64,000 bases of DNA from Pseudomonas luteola NBRC 103146 (GCF_002091675.1 NZ_BDAE01000002.1:119481-183480); one strand, 5' to 3'. Positions 54,041 through 63,697 are shown, counted from the stretch's first letter. Made by a program: numbers and translations. Notes: generated by a model from the letters alone, not told the origin.

Positions 54041-54742
54041 TCAGACCGATACGCTGATCCGGGACGCCTTGGACGCATCCAATGAATAGTTGCTAACGTT
54101 CTGGTACTTGCGGATCACCGTTTGTGCCAGCAGGTTAACGGCATCATTGGCGGCTGTTGATGAGGTGCTGGCTGCACTGACCGTACCAGACGTGCTGCTG
54201 TCGTCATTGTCCGTGTGCGCCATCATTGAGGCCTGCAATGCACGGCTCAATTCATCCTGACTGACTTCTCCGTTCTCGTCTTCGTCCAGTGCGGACATCA
54301 GCGACGTGCTGTTAGTGTCGTCCAGAGCGGCCAGTTCGAGGGTACTGAGTGTACCGCTGGCATCAGCATCCAGGCTGACGATCAGCTCGTCGGCCAGATC
54401 GTCGCTGTCTGCATCAGCTACCGGCAGGGGAGGCGGTGGTGGTGCGAATGCACTGGCAAATTCACGTTGGCTGATGCTATCGCTGCTGTCCTGATCCATC
54501 AGGCTGAGCAGCTGGTCGACATCAATTGCCGTGCTGTCGTCACTCTCTCCGCTGCTGGAGGCGGCTGCGGTCAGCTCGCTCTGGCTGATCGAACCATCAC
54601 CGTCGGCATCCAGGGCCTTGAACAGATTCTTGAGTGGGTTTTCATCATCACTCGTGGTGCTGGCGGGTACGGTGGTACTGTTCTTGTTAGCAGTGTAACT
54701 GCTGAAATAGCTGGAATGACTGCTACCTATTCCACTGATCAT
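54041..54742 (-). CDS. Four-EF-hand calcium-binding protein (XopAW-like)
   Basis: 233 residues, very acidic. Four EF loops: DADGDGSISQSE (45-56, canonical), DQDSSDSISQRE (83-94, Asp replaces the loop Gly), DADASGTLSTLE (125-136) and DEDENGEVSQDE (153-164). A Pro-rich linker (APPPPPLP) joins the pairs. There is no Sec signal; the N-terminus is Ser/Thr-rich, as in proteins some databases call XopAW-family effectors. No type III secretion gene is near, so an effector role is unsupported. It may act as a calcium sensor or buffer. Confidence 0.88.
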   Translation of the reverse strand: MISGIGSSHSSYFSSYTANKNSTTVPASTTSDDENPLKNLFKALDADGDGSISQSELTAAASSSGESDDSTAIDVDQLLSLMDQDSSDSISQREFASAFAPPPPPLPVADADSDDLADELIVSLDADASGTLSTLELAALDDTNSTSLMSALDEDENGEVSQDELSRALQASMMAHTDNDDSSTSGTVSAASTSSTAANDAVNLLAQTVIRKYQNVSNYSLDASKASRISVSV

Positions 54743-54859
54743 GACGGGCTACCTGGCTGAGAAAGGGCTAAGGGGAGTTCTCAGGTTCAAGCTTCGCGCA
54801 TGAGTATGTCGTGGGTATCGTGACTGTGTATCTGGCGAGATACACAGCGGTTGAAGGCA

Positions 54860-55969
54860 TCATGCTGAGCGTATCGGCAGCATGATAAGGGCGGTCAGAC
54901 CGCCACCTGGGGTTTCTTCCAGGCGCAACGTGCCGCCTTGGTTTTGAATGGACTCCCGCGCAATAGCAAGGCCCAGCCCCACGCCGCCGGAGTTACGGTT
55001 ACGGGAGCCTTCCAGGCGGAAAAACGGCTCGAATACTGCCTCGCGGTATTGGGCAGAAATGCCGGGACCGTGATCGCGCACCTGTATTTCTATGGAGTCA
55101 GGATGCTCCTTCAATACGATTTCGGCGCTACCTCCGTAGCGTAGCGCATTATCGAGCAGGTTGGTCAGGCATGAGCGCAGGGCCATGGCCTGGGTCCGAA
55201 CAGGCTTGCACTGGCCACTCAGCGATACATCGGCTCCGTCATCCAGGGCGTTTTCCGTCAGTGATTCAGCCAGAGCCTGAATATCGAACAGCACCCAGGG
55301 CTCTTCACTGCGTTGCTCGCGCAGGTACTCCAGTGTTGCGTTGAGCAAGTTGATCATGTCGTCCACATCCTGCGTTACACGGCTGCGCAGTTGAGGATCA
55401 TCGATGTCTTCCAGCCTGAGCTTCACGCGGGCCAGTGGTGTACGCAGATCATGGGAAACCGCCGCCAGCATCCGTCCGCGTTGCTGGATCTGCGCTACGA
55501 TGCGTTCGCGCATCTGGTTCATCACCCGTGCCGCTTCACGGGTTTCGTGAGGGCCCGTTTCCGGTATGGGAGGGCTGTCCAGGTTATCGCTCAGGTCCTG
55601 CGCTGCCGCGGTGAGACGGCTGATAGGGCGGGTCAGCAGACGGGCGCTGATCCAGGCAGCAACCAGCAGAGTGCCTAACTGGAAGGGGAACGGTCCGCCC
55701 AACATCCAGCCAAGCTGACCTAGTGCCGAAACCGGCGGTCCGGCAGGAGGCGGGAGCGATGGATTGGTAAAAGGCGGCGGAGGGCGAGGACCACTGAATG
55801 CTGTGATCGCGGATGGTGGTAGACGAGACTCAGCGCCTGGCGGCAGCAGGGGTGGGCCGGGCTGCCTTCCCATATAATGGAACCAGGCGAAGGCCAGCAG
55901 GTGGCCCAGTACGATGGCAATGACCAGTACGCCGAACAGACGCGCAAATAAGGTGTCCAGACGGCGCAC
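54860..55969 (-). CDS. EnvZ-type sensor histidine kinase
   Basis: 369 residues from a GTG 3 bases after the regulator stop. Two membrane helices (10-32 and about 92-110) enclose a short, very Pro-rich periplasmic loop (PPLLPPGAESRLPPS, PRPPPPFTNPSLPPPAGPP). HAMP (RLLTRPISRLTAAAQDL), HisKA ([20 protein letters not shown]) and HATPase (NLLDNALRYGG, DHGPGISAQYREAVFEPFFRL, GVGLGLAIA) are complete. The stimulus is unknown. Coupled to the upstream OmpR-type regulator. Confidence 0.93.
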   Translation of the reverse strand: MRRLDTLFARLFGVLVIAIVLGHLLAFAWFHYMGRQPGPPLLPPGAESRLPPSAITAFSGPRPPPPFTNPSLPPPAGPPVSALGQLGWMLGGPFPFQLGTLLVAAWISARLLTRPISRLTAAAQDLSDNLDSPPIPETGPHETREAARVMNQMRERIVAQIQQRGRMLAAVSHDLRTPLARVKLRLEDIDDPQLRSRVTQDVDDMINLLNATLEYLREQRSEEPWVLFDIQALAESLTENALDDGADVSLSGQCKPVRTQAMALRSCLTNLLDNALRYGGSAEIVLKEHPDSIEIQVRDHGPGISAQYREAVFEPFFRLEGSRNRNSGGVGLGLAIARESIQNQGGTLRLEETPGGGLTALIMLPIRSA

Positions 55970-55972
55970 GGG

Positions 55973-56737
55973 TCAGTTTCCGATTTTCTGGGCGTCGAAC
56001 AGGTAGCCTTCGCCGCGCACTGTCTTGATAAGCGTTGGTGAGCGGGGGTCGTCTCCCAGCTTTTGCCTTAACCGTGAGACTTGCAGGTCGATACTCCGAT
56101 CGAACGCCTCGATGGCGCGTCCACGAGTGGCATCCAGTAGCTTGTCGCGGCTGAGCACCTGACGCGGGTGATCGATAAATACCCAGAGCATTCGCACCTC
56201 GGCGTTGGATAACGGAACGACCATGCCGTCCGGTGAGTGCAGCTGGTGCCGCACTCCATCGAGCTTCCAACCATCGAAGCGGATATGCGTGCGTGCAACA
56301 TTCCGGCGTACGCCTCGCGTATCCTGAGTTCTACGCAGTACGGATTGAAGACGGGCGACCAGCTCCCGTGGTTCGAAGGGTTTGGCCATGTAGTCATCGG
56401 CACCCAGCTCAAGGCCGATGATCCGGTCCATGGGTTCCGATTGGGCCGTCAGCATCAGGATGGGAATACTGCTGTCCTGACGCAGCCACCGGCACAGAGA
56501 CAATCCATCTTCACCAGGCAACATCAGATCCAGAATGATGATGTCGTAGCTATTGCCGCCCAGCTTCTGCCGCATCTCAGCGCCACTGGCTACGCCGTCG
56601 ACATACAGATTGAAGCGCGCCAGATAATCACCGATCAGCTCGCGCATGGGGGCGTCGTCATCGACCAGTAAGACCCTGGCCGTCCAGCGGCTGGGCTCAT
56701 CGGCAACGGGCGATGCAGGAAAAGGCTGGCGGTCCAT
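55973..56737 (-). CDS. OmpR-family response regulator
   Basis: 254 residues from the ATG at 56737 (AGG upstream). Receiver about 20-135 (VLLVDDDAPMRELIGDYLARF, IILDLMLPGEDGLSLC, YMAKPFEPRE) and winged helix about 150-250 (VVPLSNAEVRMLWVFIDHPRQVLSRDKLLDATRGR, RSIDLQVSRLRQKLGDDPRSPTLIKTVRGEGY in outline). It regulates transcription with the adjacent EnvZ-type kinase. Targets unknown. Confidence 0.94.
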   Translation of the reverse strand: MDRQPFPASPVADEPSRWTARVLLVDDDAPMRELIGDYLARFNLYVDGVASGAEMRQKLGGNSYDIIILDLMLPGEDGLSLCRWLRQDSSIPILMLTAQSEPMDRIIGLELGADDYMAKPFEPRELVARLQSVLRRTQDTRGVRRNVARTHIRFDGWKLDGVRHQLHSPDGMVVPLSNAEVRMLWVFIDHPRQVLSRDKLLDATRGRAIEAFDRSIDLQVSRLRQKLGDDPRSPTLIKTVRGEGYLFDAQKIGN

Positions 56738-57162
56738 AGATACCTGGCGAAAACAAAAAGGCAGGGCCGGAATGCTAGCGAGTCGCCCTACCGGCATCTA
56801 TAGGTAGCGGCTGACCTTACCTCTTCTTTACAAACCGATACACTCGACCGATAAGAAGAACTAATGGATGGGTTTAACGTTATCAATGAAGTCGCTTGAA
56901 TAAAGGCGAAAGCCAACTTCGAATAACCCCTGTTTCCAAGCGCTCAAACCATGCCCGAAGGCAGGCTGGGCAAGGGCTCCAGCTATTCATGCGCTTTTGG
57001 CAGGGCGGTTTGCCAGACCGTTCTCATCGGCACTTTGCCATGCTGCCTGACACCTGATTGTCATGCTATGTCCGCCTAATGGCGCTTCGCTTGGCCGAAC
57101 TCCCCGTAGCTTTCCAGACCTAAATAACTCCAACAACCGTGAATTTAGGCTTGGAAATCGCT
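56738..57162. other. Intergenic region, response regulator / catalase (425 bp)
   Basis: Divergent promoters. One 42-codon frame from about 56949 lacks a ribosome site and is not called. I could not fix an OxyR site or a -35/-10 pair for the catalase gene. Confidence 0.35.
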
Positions 57163-58779
57163 ATGGCTGACGAACAGAAAACACTCACAACCCGTCAGGG
57201 GCACCCTGTCAGTAACAACCAGAGCCTGCGCAGCGTAGGCGAGCGCGGCCCGGCTACGCTGGAAAACTATCAGTTCATCGAAAAGATTACCCATTTCGAC
57301 CGCGAGCGCATCCCGGAGCGCGTCGTGCATGCCCGTGGTACGGCGGCGCATGGTTATTTCGAACCCTATGGCAAGATCGGCGACGAGCCTGCCAGCAAAT
57401 ACACCCGAGCCAAGGTGCTCACCAAGACCGGCGTTCAGACGCCTATCTTCCTGCGCTTCTCCACCGTGATCGGTGGCAAGGAATCGCCCGAGACAGCTCA
57501 GGACCCCCGTGGCTTTGCCATCAAGTTCTATACTGAAGACGGTAACTGGGACCTGGTCGGTAACAACCTCAAGGTCTTCTTTATCCGTGATGCGATCAAG
57601 TTTCCGGACATGATCCACGCGTTCAAGCCGGACCCTATCAGCAACCGTCAAGAGCCCTGGCGCTTCTATGACTTTGTGCAGCATCATCCTGAAGCGTTGC
57701 ACATGGTGACTTGGGTCAAGAGCCCCTGGGGTCGCCCGGCTACCTATCGCAACATGCAGGGCTCCAGCGTAAACACCTACAAACTGGTGAATGACAAGGG
57801 TGAAGCGGTACTGTGCAAGTTCTCCTTCGAACCCAAGCAGGGTGTGAAGAACCTGACCAGCGAGCAGGCTGCTGAAATCCAGAAAAATGACGTAGGGCAT
57901 GCCACCCGCGACCTGTACGACGCCATTGAGCGCGGTGAATTTCCCGAGTGGGAAATGTGCGTTCAGGTCATGTCCGAGGATGAGCACCTGAACCTGGACT
58001 TTGACCCACTGGATGACACCAAGCGCTGGCCGGAAGACAAGTTTCCGCTGCTGCCGGTAGGCCGAATCGTCCTGAATCGCAATCCGTCCAATGTCTTTGC
58101 CGAGACCGAGCAGTCTGCCTTTGGTACTGGCGTGCTGGTAGACGGTATCGACTTCTCCGACGACAAGATGCTGCAGGGCCGGACGCTGTCGTATTCAGAT
58201 ACCCAACGTTATCGCGTAGGCGCCAACTACCTGCAACTCCCGATCAATGCGGCGAAAACCACGGTAGCCACCAACCAGCGCGACGGCTTCATGGCCTACA
58301 ACGTGGATAATGGTGGAGAAAACCCTCATGTGAACTACGAGCCCAGCACCCAGGGCGGTCTGCGTGAAGCACCCAAGCCCAAGAAGGACTACCACCAGTG
58401 GGTCGAAGGGCATCTGGGACGTTATCAGACCACCAAGACCGCGGCGGATTACAAGCAGGCCGGGGACCGCTATCGCACCTTCGAGGACTGGGAGCGTGAG
58501 GACCTGATCAACAACATCACAGGCGATCTGAAGCAGTGCCCGGAAAACATCCAGCTGCGGATGATCTGGCATTTCTGGCATTGCGATCCGGATTACGGTC
58601 AGCGTCTGGCCGACGGTGTGGGTGTTGATATCGAAAAGGCCAAGGCACTGCCGCCATTGGAAGGCCGTCCGGCACCGGGCCAGGATCTGGACGTGACCCT
58701 CTATGACACCGGCGAGCCGGAAGGGGATAGCAAAAGCAATCCCACGCAGGCCAGCGTCATGACTGACAGCGTCAAGTAA
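57163..58779 (+). CDS. Heme catalase
   Basis: 538 residues from ATG 57163 (GGA upstream); a GTG at 57139 is an alternative. Catalase core: [30 protein letters not shown] (distal His), [37 protein letters not shown] (in outline), and proximal heme ligand Tyr in [12 protein letters not shown]. Length is that of a medium-subunit catalase with a C-terminal tail. It decomposes H2O2 in the cytosol. Confidence 0.95.
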   Translation: MADEQKTLTTRQGHPVSNNQSLRSVGERGPATLENYQFIEKITHFDRERIPERVVHARGTAAHGYFEPYGKIGDEPASKYTRAKVLTKTGVQTPIFLRFSTVIGGKESPETAQDPRGFAIKFYTEDGNWDLVGNNLKVFFIRDAIKFPDMIHAFKPDPISNRQEPWRFYDFVQHHPEALHMVTWVKSPWGRPATYRNMQGSSVNTYKLVNDKGEAVLCKFSFEPKQGVKNLTSEQAAEIQKNDVGHATRDLYDAIERGEFPEWEMCVQVMSEDEHLNLDFDPLDDTKRWPEDKFPLLPVGRIVLNRNPSNVFAETEQSAFGTGVLVDGIDFSDDKMLQGRTLSYSDTQRYRVGANYLQLPINAAKTTVATNQRDGFMAYNVDNGGENPHVNYEPSTQGGLREAPKPKKDYHQWVEGHLGRYQTTKTAADYKQAGDRYRTFEDWEREDLINNITGDLKQCPENIQLRMIWHFWHCDPDYGQRLADGVGVDIEKAKALPPLEGRPAPGQDLDVTLYDTGEPEGDSKSNPTQASVMTDSVK

Positions 58780-58810
58780 TTTCCCCAAAAGGCCGTTGAG
58801 GCCTGGTTTG

Positions 58811-58849
58811 GCGGCTACGTCGACTCATGAGCGACGTAGCCGCTTTTTT
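58811..58849. terminator. Terminator after the catalase gene
   Basis: GCGGCTACGTCG / CGACGTAGCCGC, 12-bp perfect stem, then TTTTTT. It ends at the stop of the convergent hypothetical gene. Confidence 0.9.
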
Positions 58850-59300
58850 ATTCAAGCGGCAGTCCCAGCTCCTTTTCGATTTCCACCTTGGAGATGCCAA
58901 AGTGGGTCATCAGAAAAATGATCTGGCTTTCCAGCCCATGTGGCGCATCTTCAGCTTCTAACGTATCCAGCGATTCCATCTCACCTTCCTCATCCTCCGG
59001 CGCCTCGTCCGTACGAATGCTGATGACATCGGGCTGGTTGGCCCCTGACGCATCGCGAACCAGTTCATCCAGAGCCGATTTCCGGATACCGGCCTGACGG
59101 GCACGCTCCGCCAGCTCAGCCGCAACGTGCTCGATATGGGTACGTTCCGACAGCCATTGCCGAAAGCTGACGCAGGCCAGCATGGCCTCGGTGCGTTCAT
59201 CGCAATAGGCCACATAGGCTTCGAAAAGCGGATGTTCACGGTCACCGTCCAGAACGGCTCCCAGTACATGCTCTTCACTGTTCAATGACTCGATGCTCAT
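58848..59300 (-). CDS. Hypothetical 150-residue acidic protein
   Basis: Start ATG at 59300 has GAGG 5 bases upstream; a longer frame to 59393 lacks one. Hydrophilic, with a helical N-terminal two thirds (HPLFEAYVAYCDERTEAMLACVSFRQWL), a strongly acidic linker (DEAPEDEEGEMESLDTLEAED) and a helical end (IIFLMTHFGISKVEIEKELGLPLE in outline). No family recognised. Divergent from fecB. Confidence 0.75.
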   Translation of the reverse strand: MSIESLNSEEHVLGAVLDGDREHPLFEAYVAYCDERTEAMLACVSFRQWLSERTHIEHVAAELAERARQAGIRKSALDELVRDASGANQPDVISIRTDEAPEDEEGEMESLDTLEAEDAPHGLESQIIFLMTHFGISKVEIEKELGLPLE

Positions 59301-59435
59301 GCAGACCTCATCTTCGATTTGAATATGTACCTGTAAACAAGGAGGCTTGAAACAACGCGCAAGTTCAAAGCCTGGATGCAAAGTACGCAGCATAAGACGG
59401 CCAGGGTTTCATTCGTCACCGCAAGGTCGGAAAAT

Positions 59436-59454
59436 GGTAATGACTCTTACTTGC
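59436..59454. promoter_or_regulatory. Probable Fur site ahead of fecB
   Basis: GGTAATGACTCTTACTTGC resembles the pseudomonad Fur motif GATAATGATTCTCATTATC (13 of 19 by my count). It lies about 95 bases before the fecB start. Weaker than the site at 40774. Confidence 0.5.
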
Positions 59455-59548
59455 TAAGGTGAAGAGTTTTGATCCCGCGGAGCCAATATGGAATAGTGCC
59501 CGCTTTTTTGCCTTACCGTTAATGGCCCCGTGGGCTATCAGGTCACTC

Positions 59549-60460
59549 ATGTTAAAGCGCTCATTTCTGTCTCTCTGTCTGTTTTCCCTGGCGGTTGTTT
59601 TCGCCCAAGCGGTTCAAGCCAATCCGATCACGCTCAATGATGGCGAGCACACCCTTACTTTGCCAGAAGCACCCAAGCGTGTCGTAGCGCTGGAGTTTTC
59701 CTTTGTCGATGCGCTGGCTTCGATTCATGTCTCGCCGGTGGGTGTTGCCGATGACGGCGATGCCAGCCGCGTCCTGCCTCGCGCTCGGGAAGCCATTGGT
59801 GAGTGGACGTCTGTCGGTTTGCGCTCGCAACCCAATATCGAGGTCATTGCCCGGCTGAAGCCGGACCTCATCATTGCAGACGAGAGCCGTCATGCCGGTC
59901 TCTATGACGACCTCTCCAGCATTGCCCCTACGCTGCTGCTGCCGTCTCGCGGAGAGAATTACGAAAGCAGCCTTACCTCAGCTGAATTGATCGGCAAGGC
60001 GCTGGACCGTTCCGTGGACATGCAGGATCGTATCTCGGCCAATCGCCAGCACCTCAAGGACATTGCGGCGAATATTCCTGCCAACACCCAGGCCCTGTTT
60101 GGTGTGGCCCGGGAAGACAGCTTTTCCGTACACGGTCCTGACTCGTATGCTGGCAGCGTGCTTAAGACCATTGGCCTGACGGTACCAAGCGTGCGTGCTG
60201 GCGCAGCACCGACTGAGTTCGTAAGCCTCGAGCAGCTCCTGGCGCTTAACCCCGGCTGGCTGCTGGTCGGGCATTATCGCCACCCGAGTCTGGTGGATGC
60301 CTGGAGCAAACAGCCGCTGTGGCAGGCCCTCGGTGCGGTACAGGCCGGGCATGTGGCCGATGTGGACGGTAACGTCTGGGCACGCAACCGCGGCATCATG
60401 GCGTCCGAGCAGATTGCCGAGGATGCGCTGAAGATCCTGACCGGCAAGGACCAGGAGTGA
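59549..60460 (+). CDS. fecB: Ferric-citrate-type binding protein FecB
   Basis: 303 residues from ATG 59549; a longer frame lacks a signal peptide start. Signal peptide ends AVQANPI. FecB-like throughout: PKRVVALEFSFVDALASIHVSPVGVADDGDASRVLP, LKPDLIIADESRHAGLYDDLSSIAPTLLL, LEQLLALNPGWLLVGHYRHPS and VWARNRGIMASEQIA (in outline). Periplasmic carrier of ferric dicitrate or a similar chelate. Stop overlaps fecC start (GTGA). Confidence 0.93.
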   Translation: MLKRSFLSLCLFSLAVVFAQAVQANPITLNDGEHTLTLPEAPKRVVALEFSFVDALASIHVSPVGVADDGDASRVLPRAREAIGEWTSVGLRSQPNIEVIARLKPDLIIADESRHAGLYDDLSSIAPTLLLPSRGENYESSLTSAELIGKALDRSVDMQDRISANRQHLKDIAANIPANTQALFGVAREDSFSVHGPDSYAGSVLKTIGLTVPSVRAGAAPTEFVSLEQLLALNPGWLLVGHYRHPSLVDAWSKQPLWQALGAVQAGHVADVDGNVWARNRGIMASEQIAEDALKILTGKDQE

Positions 60461-61458
60461 GCCGTACCCTGGCGCTGTGCTTTGCTTTCGGGGCGATGAG
60501 TGCGGTAGGCCTTGGGCTGTTCTGGTTGTCGTTATCGGTCTACTCGCCCTTTGTCATTACCCGGCAGGATGCCTTCCACGGGCTGTTCTCCGGCGGCCAG
60601 GGCGGTACGCAGATTGCCTTTGTTGTCGCGCAGCTGCGTGTGCCCCGAGCAATGGCGGCTGCCCTGGTAGGGGCTGCATTGGCCATGGCGGGCGCACTCA
60701 TGCAGGGTATTACTCGGAATGAGCTAGCATCGCCTTCTCTGTTTGGTGTCACGGCGGGAGCGGCGCTGGGGCTGGCGCTCTTTTCAACCGAATTGGTGGC
60801 GCTGCCATTGCCGGGCGGCGCCATGATCATGACCTTGCTGGGCGGTGCGTTTGCCTGGGGGATCGTGTTCAGCCTGGGCAAGGCGTGGTCGGTGGGGGAT
60901 ACCCAGGGCCGTCTGGTACTGGCCGGTGTGATTGTCGCGGCGCTGTGTGCGGCATTGACACGGCTGACCATCATTCTGGTCGAAGATCAGGCGCAGAATG
61001 TCCTGAACTGGCTGGCAGGCTCCTTTGCCAACGTCACTTACAGCCAGGTTGGACTGCTGTGGCCTGCCGTGCTGATCGGCAGCGTCCTGGCGCTGGCCTG
61101 CGCGCCCCGGCTCAATCTCATCAACCTGGGCGATGACGCGGCCCGCTCGCTGGGTGTTCGGCTTGCCGGGCTGCGGCTGCTGGTCTTTGCGGTCAGCCTG
61201 TTGCTGGTAGGCGCGAGCGTCTGTGCTATCGGGCCGATCGGCTTTGTCGGCCTGGTCGCGCCCAACATGGCGCGCTACTGGCTGGGGCACGACTACCGTG
61301 TGCTGGTGCCCGCCAGTGCCGCTCTTGGCGCGGTCATCGTTCTGGCCTCCGATATCCTGGCTCGCGCAGTGGCGTTTCCGGCTGAAACGCCGGCTGGTGT
61401 AGTGACGGCTCTAGTGGGGGCGCCGTTTTTCCTATGGCTGGCGAGGCGCTCCCGATGA
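60457..61458 (+). CDS. fecC: Ferric-citrate-type ABC permease FecC
   Basis: 333 residues, GTG start in an overlap with fecB. FecCD family: RVPRAMAAALVGAALAMAGALMQGITRNELASPSLFGVTAGAAL (in outline), DDAARSLGVRLAGLR, and GFVGLVAPNMARYWLGHD near the C-terminus. About 9-10 spans. It forms the membrane channel with FecD. Confidence 0.93.
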   Translation: MSRTLALCFAFGAMSAVGLGLFWLSLSVYSPFVITRQDAFHGLFSGGQGGTQIAFVVAQLRVPRAMAAALVGAALAMAGALMQGITRNELASPSLFGVTAGAALGLALFSTELVALPLPGGAMIMTLLGGAFAWGIVFSLGKAWSVGDTQGRLVLAGVIVAALCAALTRLTIILVEDQAQNVLNWLAGSFANVTYSQVGLLWPAVLIGSVLALACAPRLNLINLGDDAARSLGVRLAGLRLLVFAVSLLLVGASVCAIGPIGFVGLVAPNMARYWLGHDYRVLVPASAALGAVIVLASDILARAVAFPAETPAGVVTALVGAPFFLWLARRSR

Positions 61459-62423
61459 GCCGTCCTGCCGCTAGCCTGATCGCGCTTATTGCCGTATTGC
61501 TCGTCGTCTGCCTGGCGAGTCTGTGCATCGGCACGCAATGGTTGAGCCCTGTCGAGGCGATCCAGCACGTTATCGCCCATGACGCGCAGGACTTTCTTGT
61601 CTGGCGGCATCGTCTGCCGCGAACATTGATCGCTGTGCTGGCCGGAGGAAGCTTTGCCCTGGCAGGCGCGTTGGTGCAGGGCGTGATTCGCAACCCGCTC
61701 GCTTCACCCGAGATTCTGGGGGTAACCCAGGGTGCAGGGCTGGCATTGACCATCGCGCTGATCTATTTCCCTGCGCTTTCGCTTGTCTGGCTACCCGGGG
61801 TAGCCTGCCTTGGAGGTGCGCTTGGCGCAGGTGCCCTGGCACTCTACAGTGCCGGGCGATCCTTTTCCGGGGTACGTTTTGCGTTATCGGGTGTGGCGAT
61901 CTCACTCACCCTTGGCAGCGTGATCGAGTTTCTGATCCTGTCTCACCCACTCAACATCAATACCGCCCTGCTAGCCCTGACCGGTAGCCTGTGGAGCCGC
62001 ACCTGGCACCATGTTGGACTGGCCGTACCGCTGCTGGCAGGGCTGCCCTTGGCGCTTATGCTGGCCAAACCTCTCAATCTGATTGGGTTGGGCGATGAAG
62101 CCGCTTCGGGACTGGGGGTTCGCCTGGGCCCTGCACGACTCGCCGTGCTGGTACTGGCCGTGATCCTGACAAGTCTGGGCGTGGCGATCATCGGACCGGT
62201 CAGCTTTATCGGTCTGGTCGCACCGCATCTTGCGCGCCGCCTGATCGGTGGCCGTCATCAGTGGCTACTGCCAGCAAGCGCCATTGTAGGCGCCATTCTG
62301 CTGGTACTGGCCGATACCTTGGGGCGAGGACTGATTCCACCGGTTGAGATTCCAGCCGGTATTCTCACGGCCATCATTGGCGCGCCGTATTTTCTATGGC
62401 TGCTCACGCGGCTCAAGGGGTGA
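61455..62423 (+). CDS. fecD: Ferric-citrate-type ABC permease FecD
   Basis: 322 residues from the ATGA overlap at 61455. RHRLPRTLIAVLAGGSFALAGALVQGVIRNPLASPEILGVTQGAGL (in outline), GDEAASGLGVRLG and SFIGLVAPHLARRLIGGRHQWLLP are FecCD signatures. Companion of FecC. Confidence 0.93.
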   Translation: MSRPAASLIALIAVLLVVCLASLCIGTQWLSPVEAIQHVIAHDAQDFLVWRHRLPRTLIAVLAGGSFALAGALVQGVIRNPLASPEILGVTQGAGLALTIALIYFPALSLVWLPGVACLGGALGAGALALYSAGRSFSGVRFALSGVAISLTLGSVIEFLILSHPLNINTALLALTGSLWSRTWHHVGLAVPLLAGLPLALMLAKPLNLIGLGDEAASGLGVRLGPARLAVLVLAVILTSLGVAIIGPVSFIGLVAPHLARRLIGGRHQWLLPASAIVGAILLVLADTLGRGLIPPVEIPAGILTAIIGAPYFLWLLTRLKG

Positions 62424-62427
62424 CTCC

Positions 62428-63201
62428 ATGCTCGAAGCAGTCGCATTGACACTGGGATATGGCAGCAAGGCCATTGTCGACACGCTTCACTTCAAGGCAC
62501 CTGCCGGCCAGGTGACAGCCTTGATCGGCCCCAACGGCTGCGGCAAGTCGACCTTGCTCAAGGCCTTTGCCCGAGTGCTGACACCCACGCAGGGCGAAAT
62601 AAGGTTGGGCGGTAGGGCATATGCCTCTCTGTCTGCGAAGGAGATCGCTCGGCAGGTTGCCTTTCTGCCGCAAGTGTTGCCTGTGCCGGAGGGGGTGACG
62701 GTCGAACAGCTGGTGGGCTACGGGCGTAGCCCGCATAACGGCCTTTGGGGACGTCTGCGCCAGATGGACAAACCCCATGTGGAAGCAGCGCTTGAACGCA
62801 TGGGGCTTGGCGAGCTGCGTGGTCGGCTGCTGGCGGACCTTTCCGGTGGCCAACGTCAGCGCGCCTGGTTGGCCATGGTATTGGCGCAGGATGCATCCGT
62901 GGTTCTGCTGGACGAACCCACAACCTATCTGGATATCTGCCATCAGGTCGAGCTGCTCGAACTGATGCAGTCGCTTGCAGGGGAGGGCAAGACCGTAATT
63001 ACCGTACTGCACGACCTGAATCAGGCCTGTCGCTATGCTGATCACTTGGCTGTGATGAAACAGGGTGCCCTGCAAGCGCTCGGCTCACCTCACGAGGTTA
63101 TCAACCCTGCTTTGGTGAAAGAGGTGTTTGGCGTCCGGGTACAGGTCATGAAAGAGCCCTGCGCCGGCACCCCGATGTGCGTCATCGAAGGTGTAGCCTA
63201 A
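62428..63201 (+). CDS. fecE: Ferric-citrate-type ABC ATPase FecE
   Basis: 257 residues from ATG 62428, 5 bases after fecD. Walker A GPNGCGKST, Q-loop FLPQ, signature LSGGQRQRAWLAM, Walker B VVLLDEPTTYLD, switch His TVLHDLNQACRYADH. The ending GTPMCVIEG resembles E. coli FecE. Last gene of the import operon; no fecA, fecI or fecR follows. Confidence 0.94.
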   Translation: MLEAVALTLGYGSKAIVDTLHFKAPAGQVTALIGPNGCGKSTLLKAFARVLTPTQGEIRLGGRAYASLSAKEIARQVAFLPQVLPVPEGVTVEQLVGYGRSPHNGLWGRLRQMDKPHVEAALERMGLGELRGRLLADLSGGQRQRAWLAMVLAQDASVVLLDEPTTYLDICHQVELLELMQSLAGEGKTVITVLHDLNQACRYADHLAVMKQGALQALGSPHEVINPALVKEVFGVRVQVMKEPCAGTPMCVIEGVA

Positions 63202-63218
63202 ACAGGGTATCGGCAGAT

Positions 63219-63260
63219 GGGGTCGCCTAGACGGGGTCGCCTAGACGAGATCGTCTGGAC
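63219..63260. repeat. 14-bp tandem repeat, three copies, after fecE
   Basis: GGGGTCGCCTAGAC occurs twice exactly (63219-63232, 63233-63246) and once diverged (GAGATCGTCTGGAC, 63247-63260). It begins 18 bases after the fecE stop and is not part of a recognisable terminator. Confidence 0.8.
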
Positions 63261-63293
63261 AGGGCCCATCAGGTGGTGATTCCGGTCTGTACT

Positions 63294-63671
63294 CTAAGCG
63301 GTCAGGTTATGAGCCGTCTGCGCATCGGCCAGAATATCCCTGAGCCGTTCGGCAAGCTGCATCAGCCTGACCGGCTTCATAAGTACTACGATCCGGTTGG
63401 CCCTATCCAGATCATTGTTGCAGGGATAGCCTGACACGATCATAGCGGGCAGGTGTGGCCGCCGCGCCCGCAACTGATCGATCAGCTCCCGACCATTCAT
63501 GCCGGGCATGGACAGGTCTGTGACCACCGCATCAGCGGCGTCTCGGGCATCGGCTTCAAGCGCTGCCAGGGCATTGTTCGCGACGGTTACGCGATAACCG
63601 CTGGCCTCCAGAAATCCTTCAAACAACATGGCGATTTGCGTGTCGTCATCTACTACCAGAATGTGTTGCAT
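63294..63671 (-). CDS. Single-domain response regulator
   Basis: 125 residues from the ATG at 63671 (GAGG upstream). Receiver only: ILVVDDDTQIAMLFEGFL, phospho-Asp in VVTDLSMPGMNG, Ser in IVSGYP, and LMKPVR with the conserved Lys-Pro. It is 27 bases downstream of a gene ending in another receiver, so both probably belong to one phosphorelay. Confidence 0.92.
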   Translation of the reverse strand: MQHILVVDDDTQIAMLFEGFLEASGYRVTVANNALAALEADARDAADAVVTDLSMPGMNGRELIDQLRARRPHLPAMIVSGYPCNNDLDRANRIVVLMKPVRLMQLAERLRDILADAQTAHNLTA

Positions 63672-63697
63672 GTATTCCTCAGACTGAACACAAGGCA

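Noticed and set aside
54041-54742. Type III secretion effector
   Set aside because: No secretion genes or secretion signal could be identified; only the EF-hands are supported.
56949-57080. 42-codon frame upstream of the catalase gene
   Set aside because: No ribosome site; Cys-rich, unlike a normal small protein.
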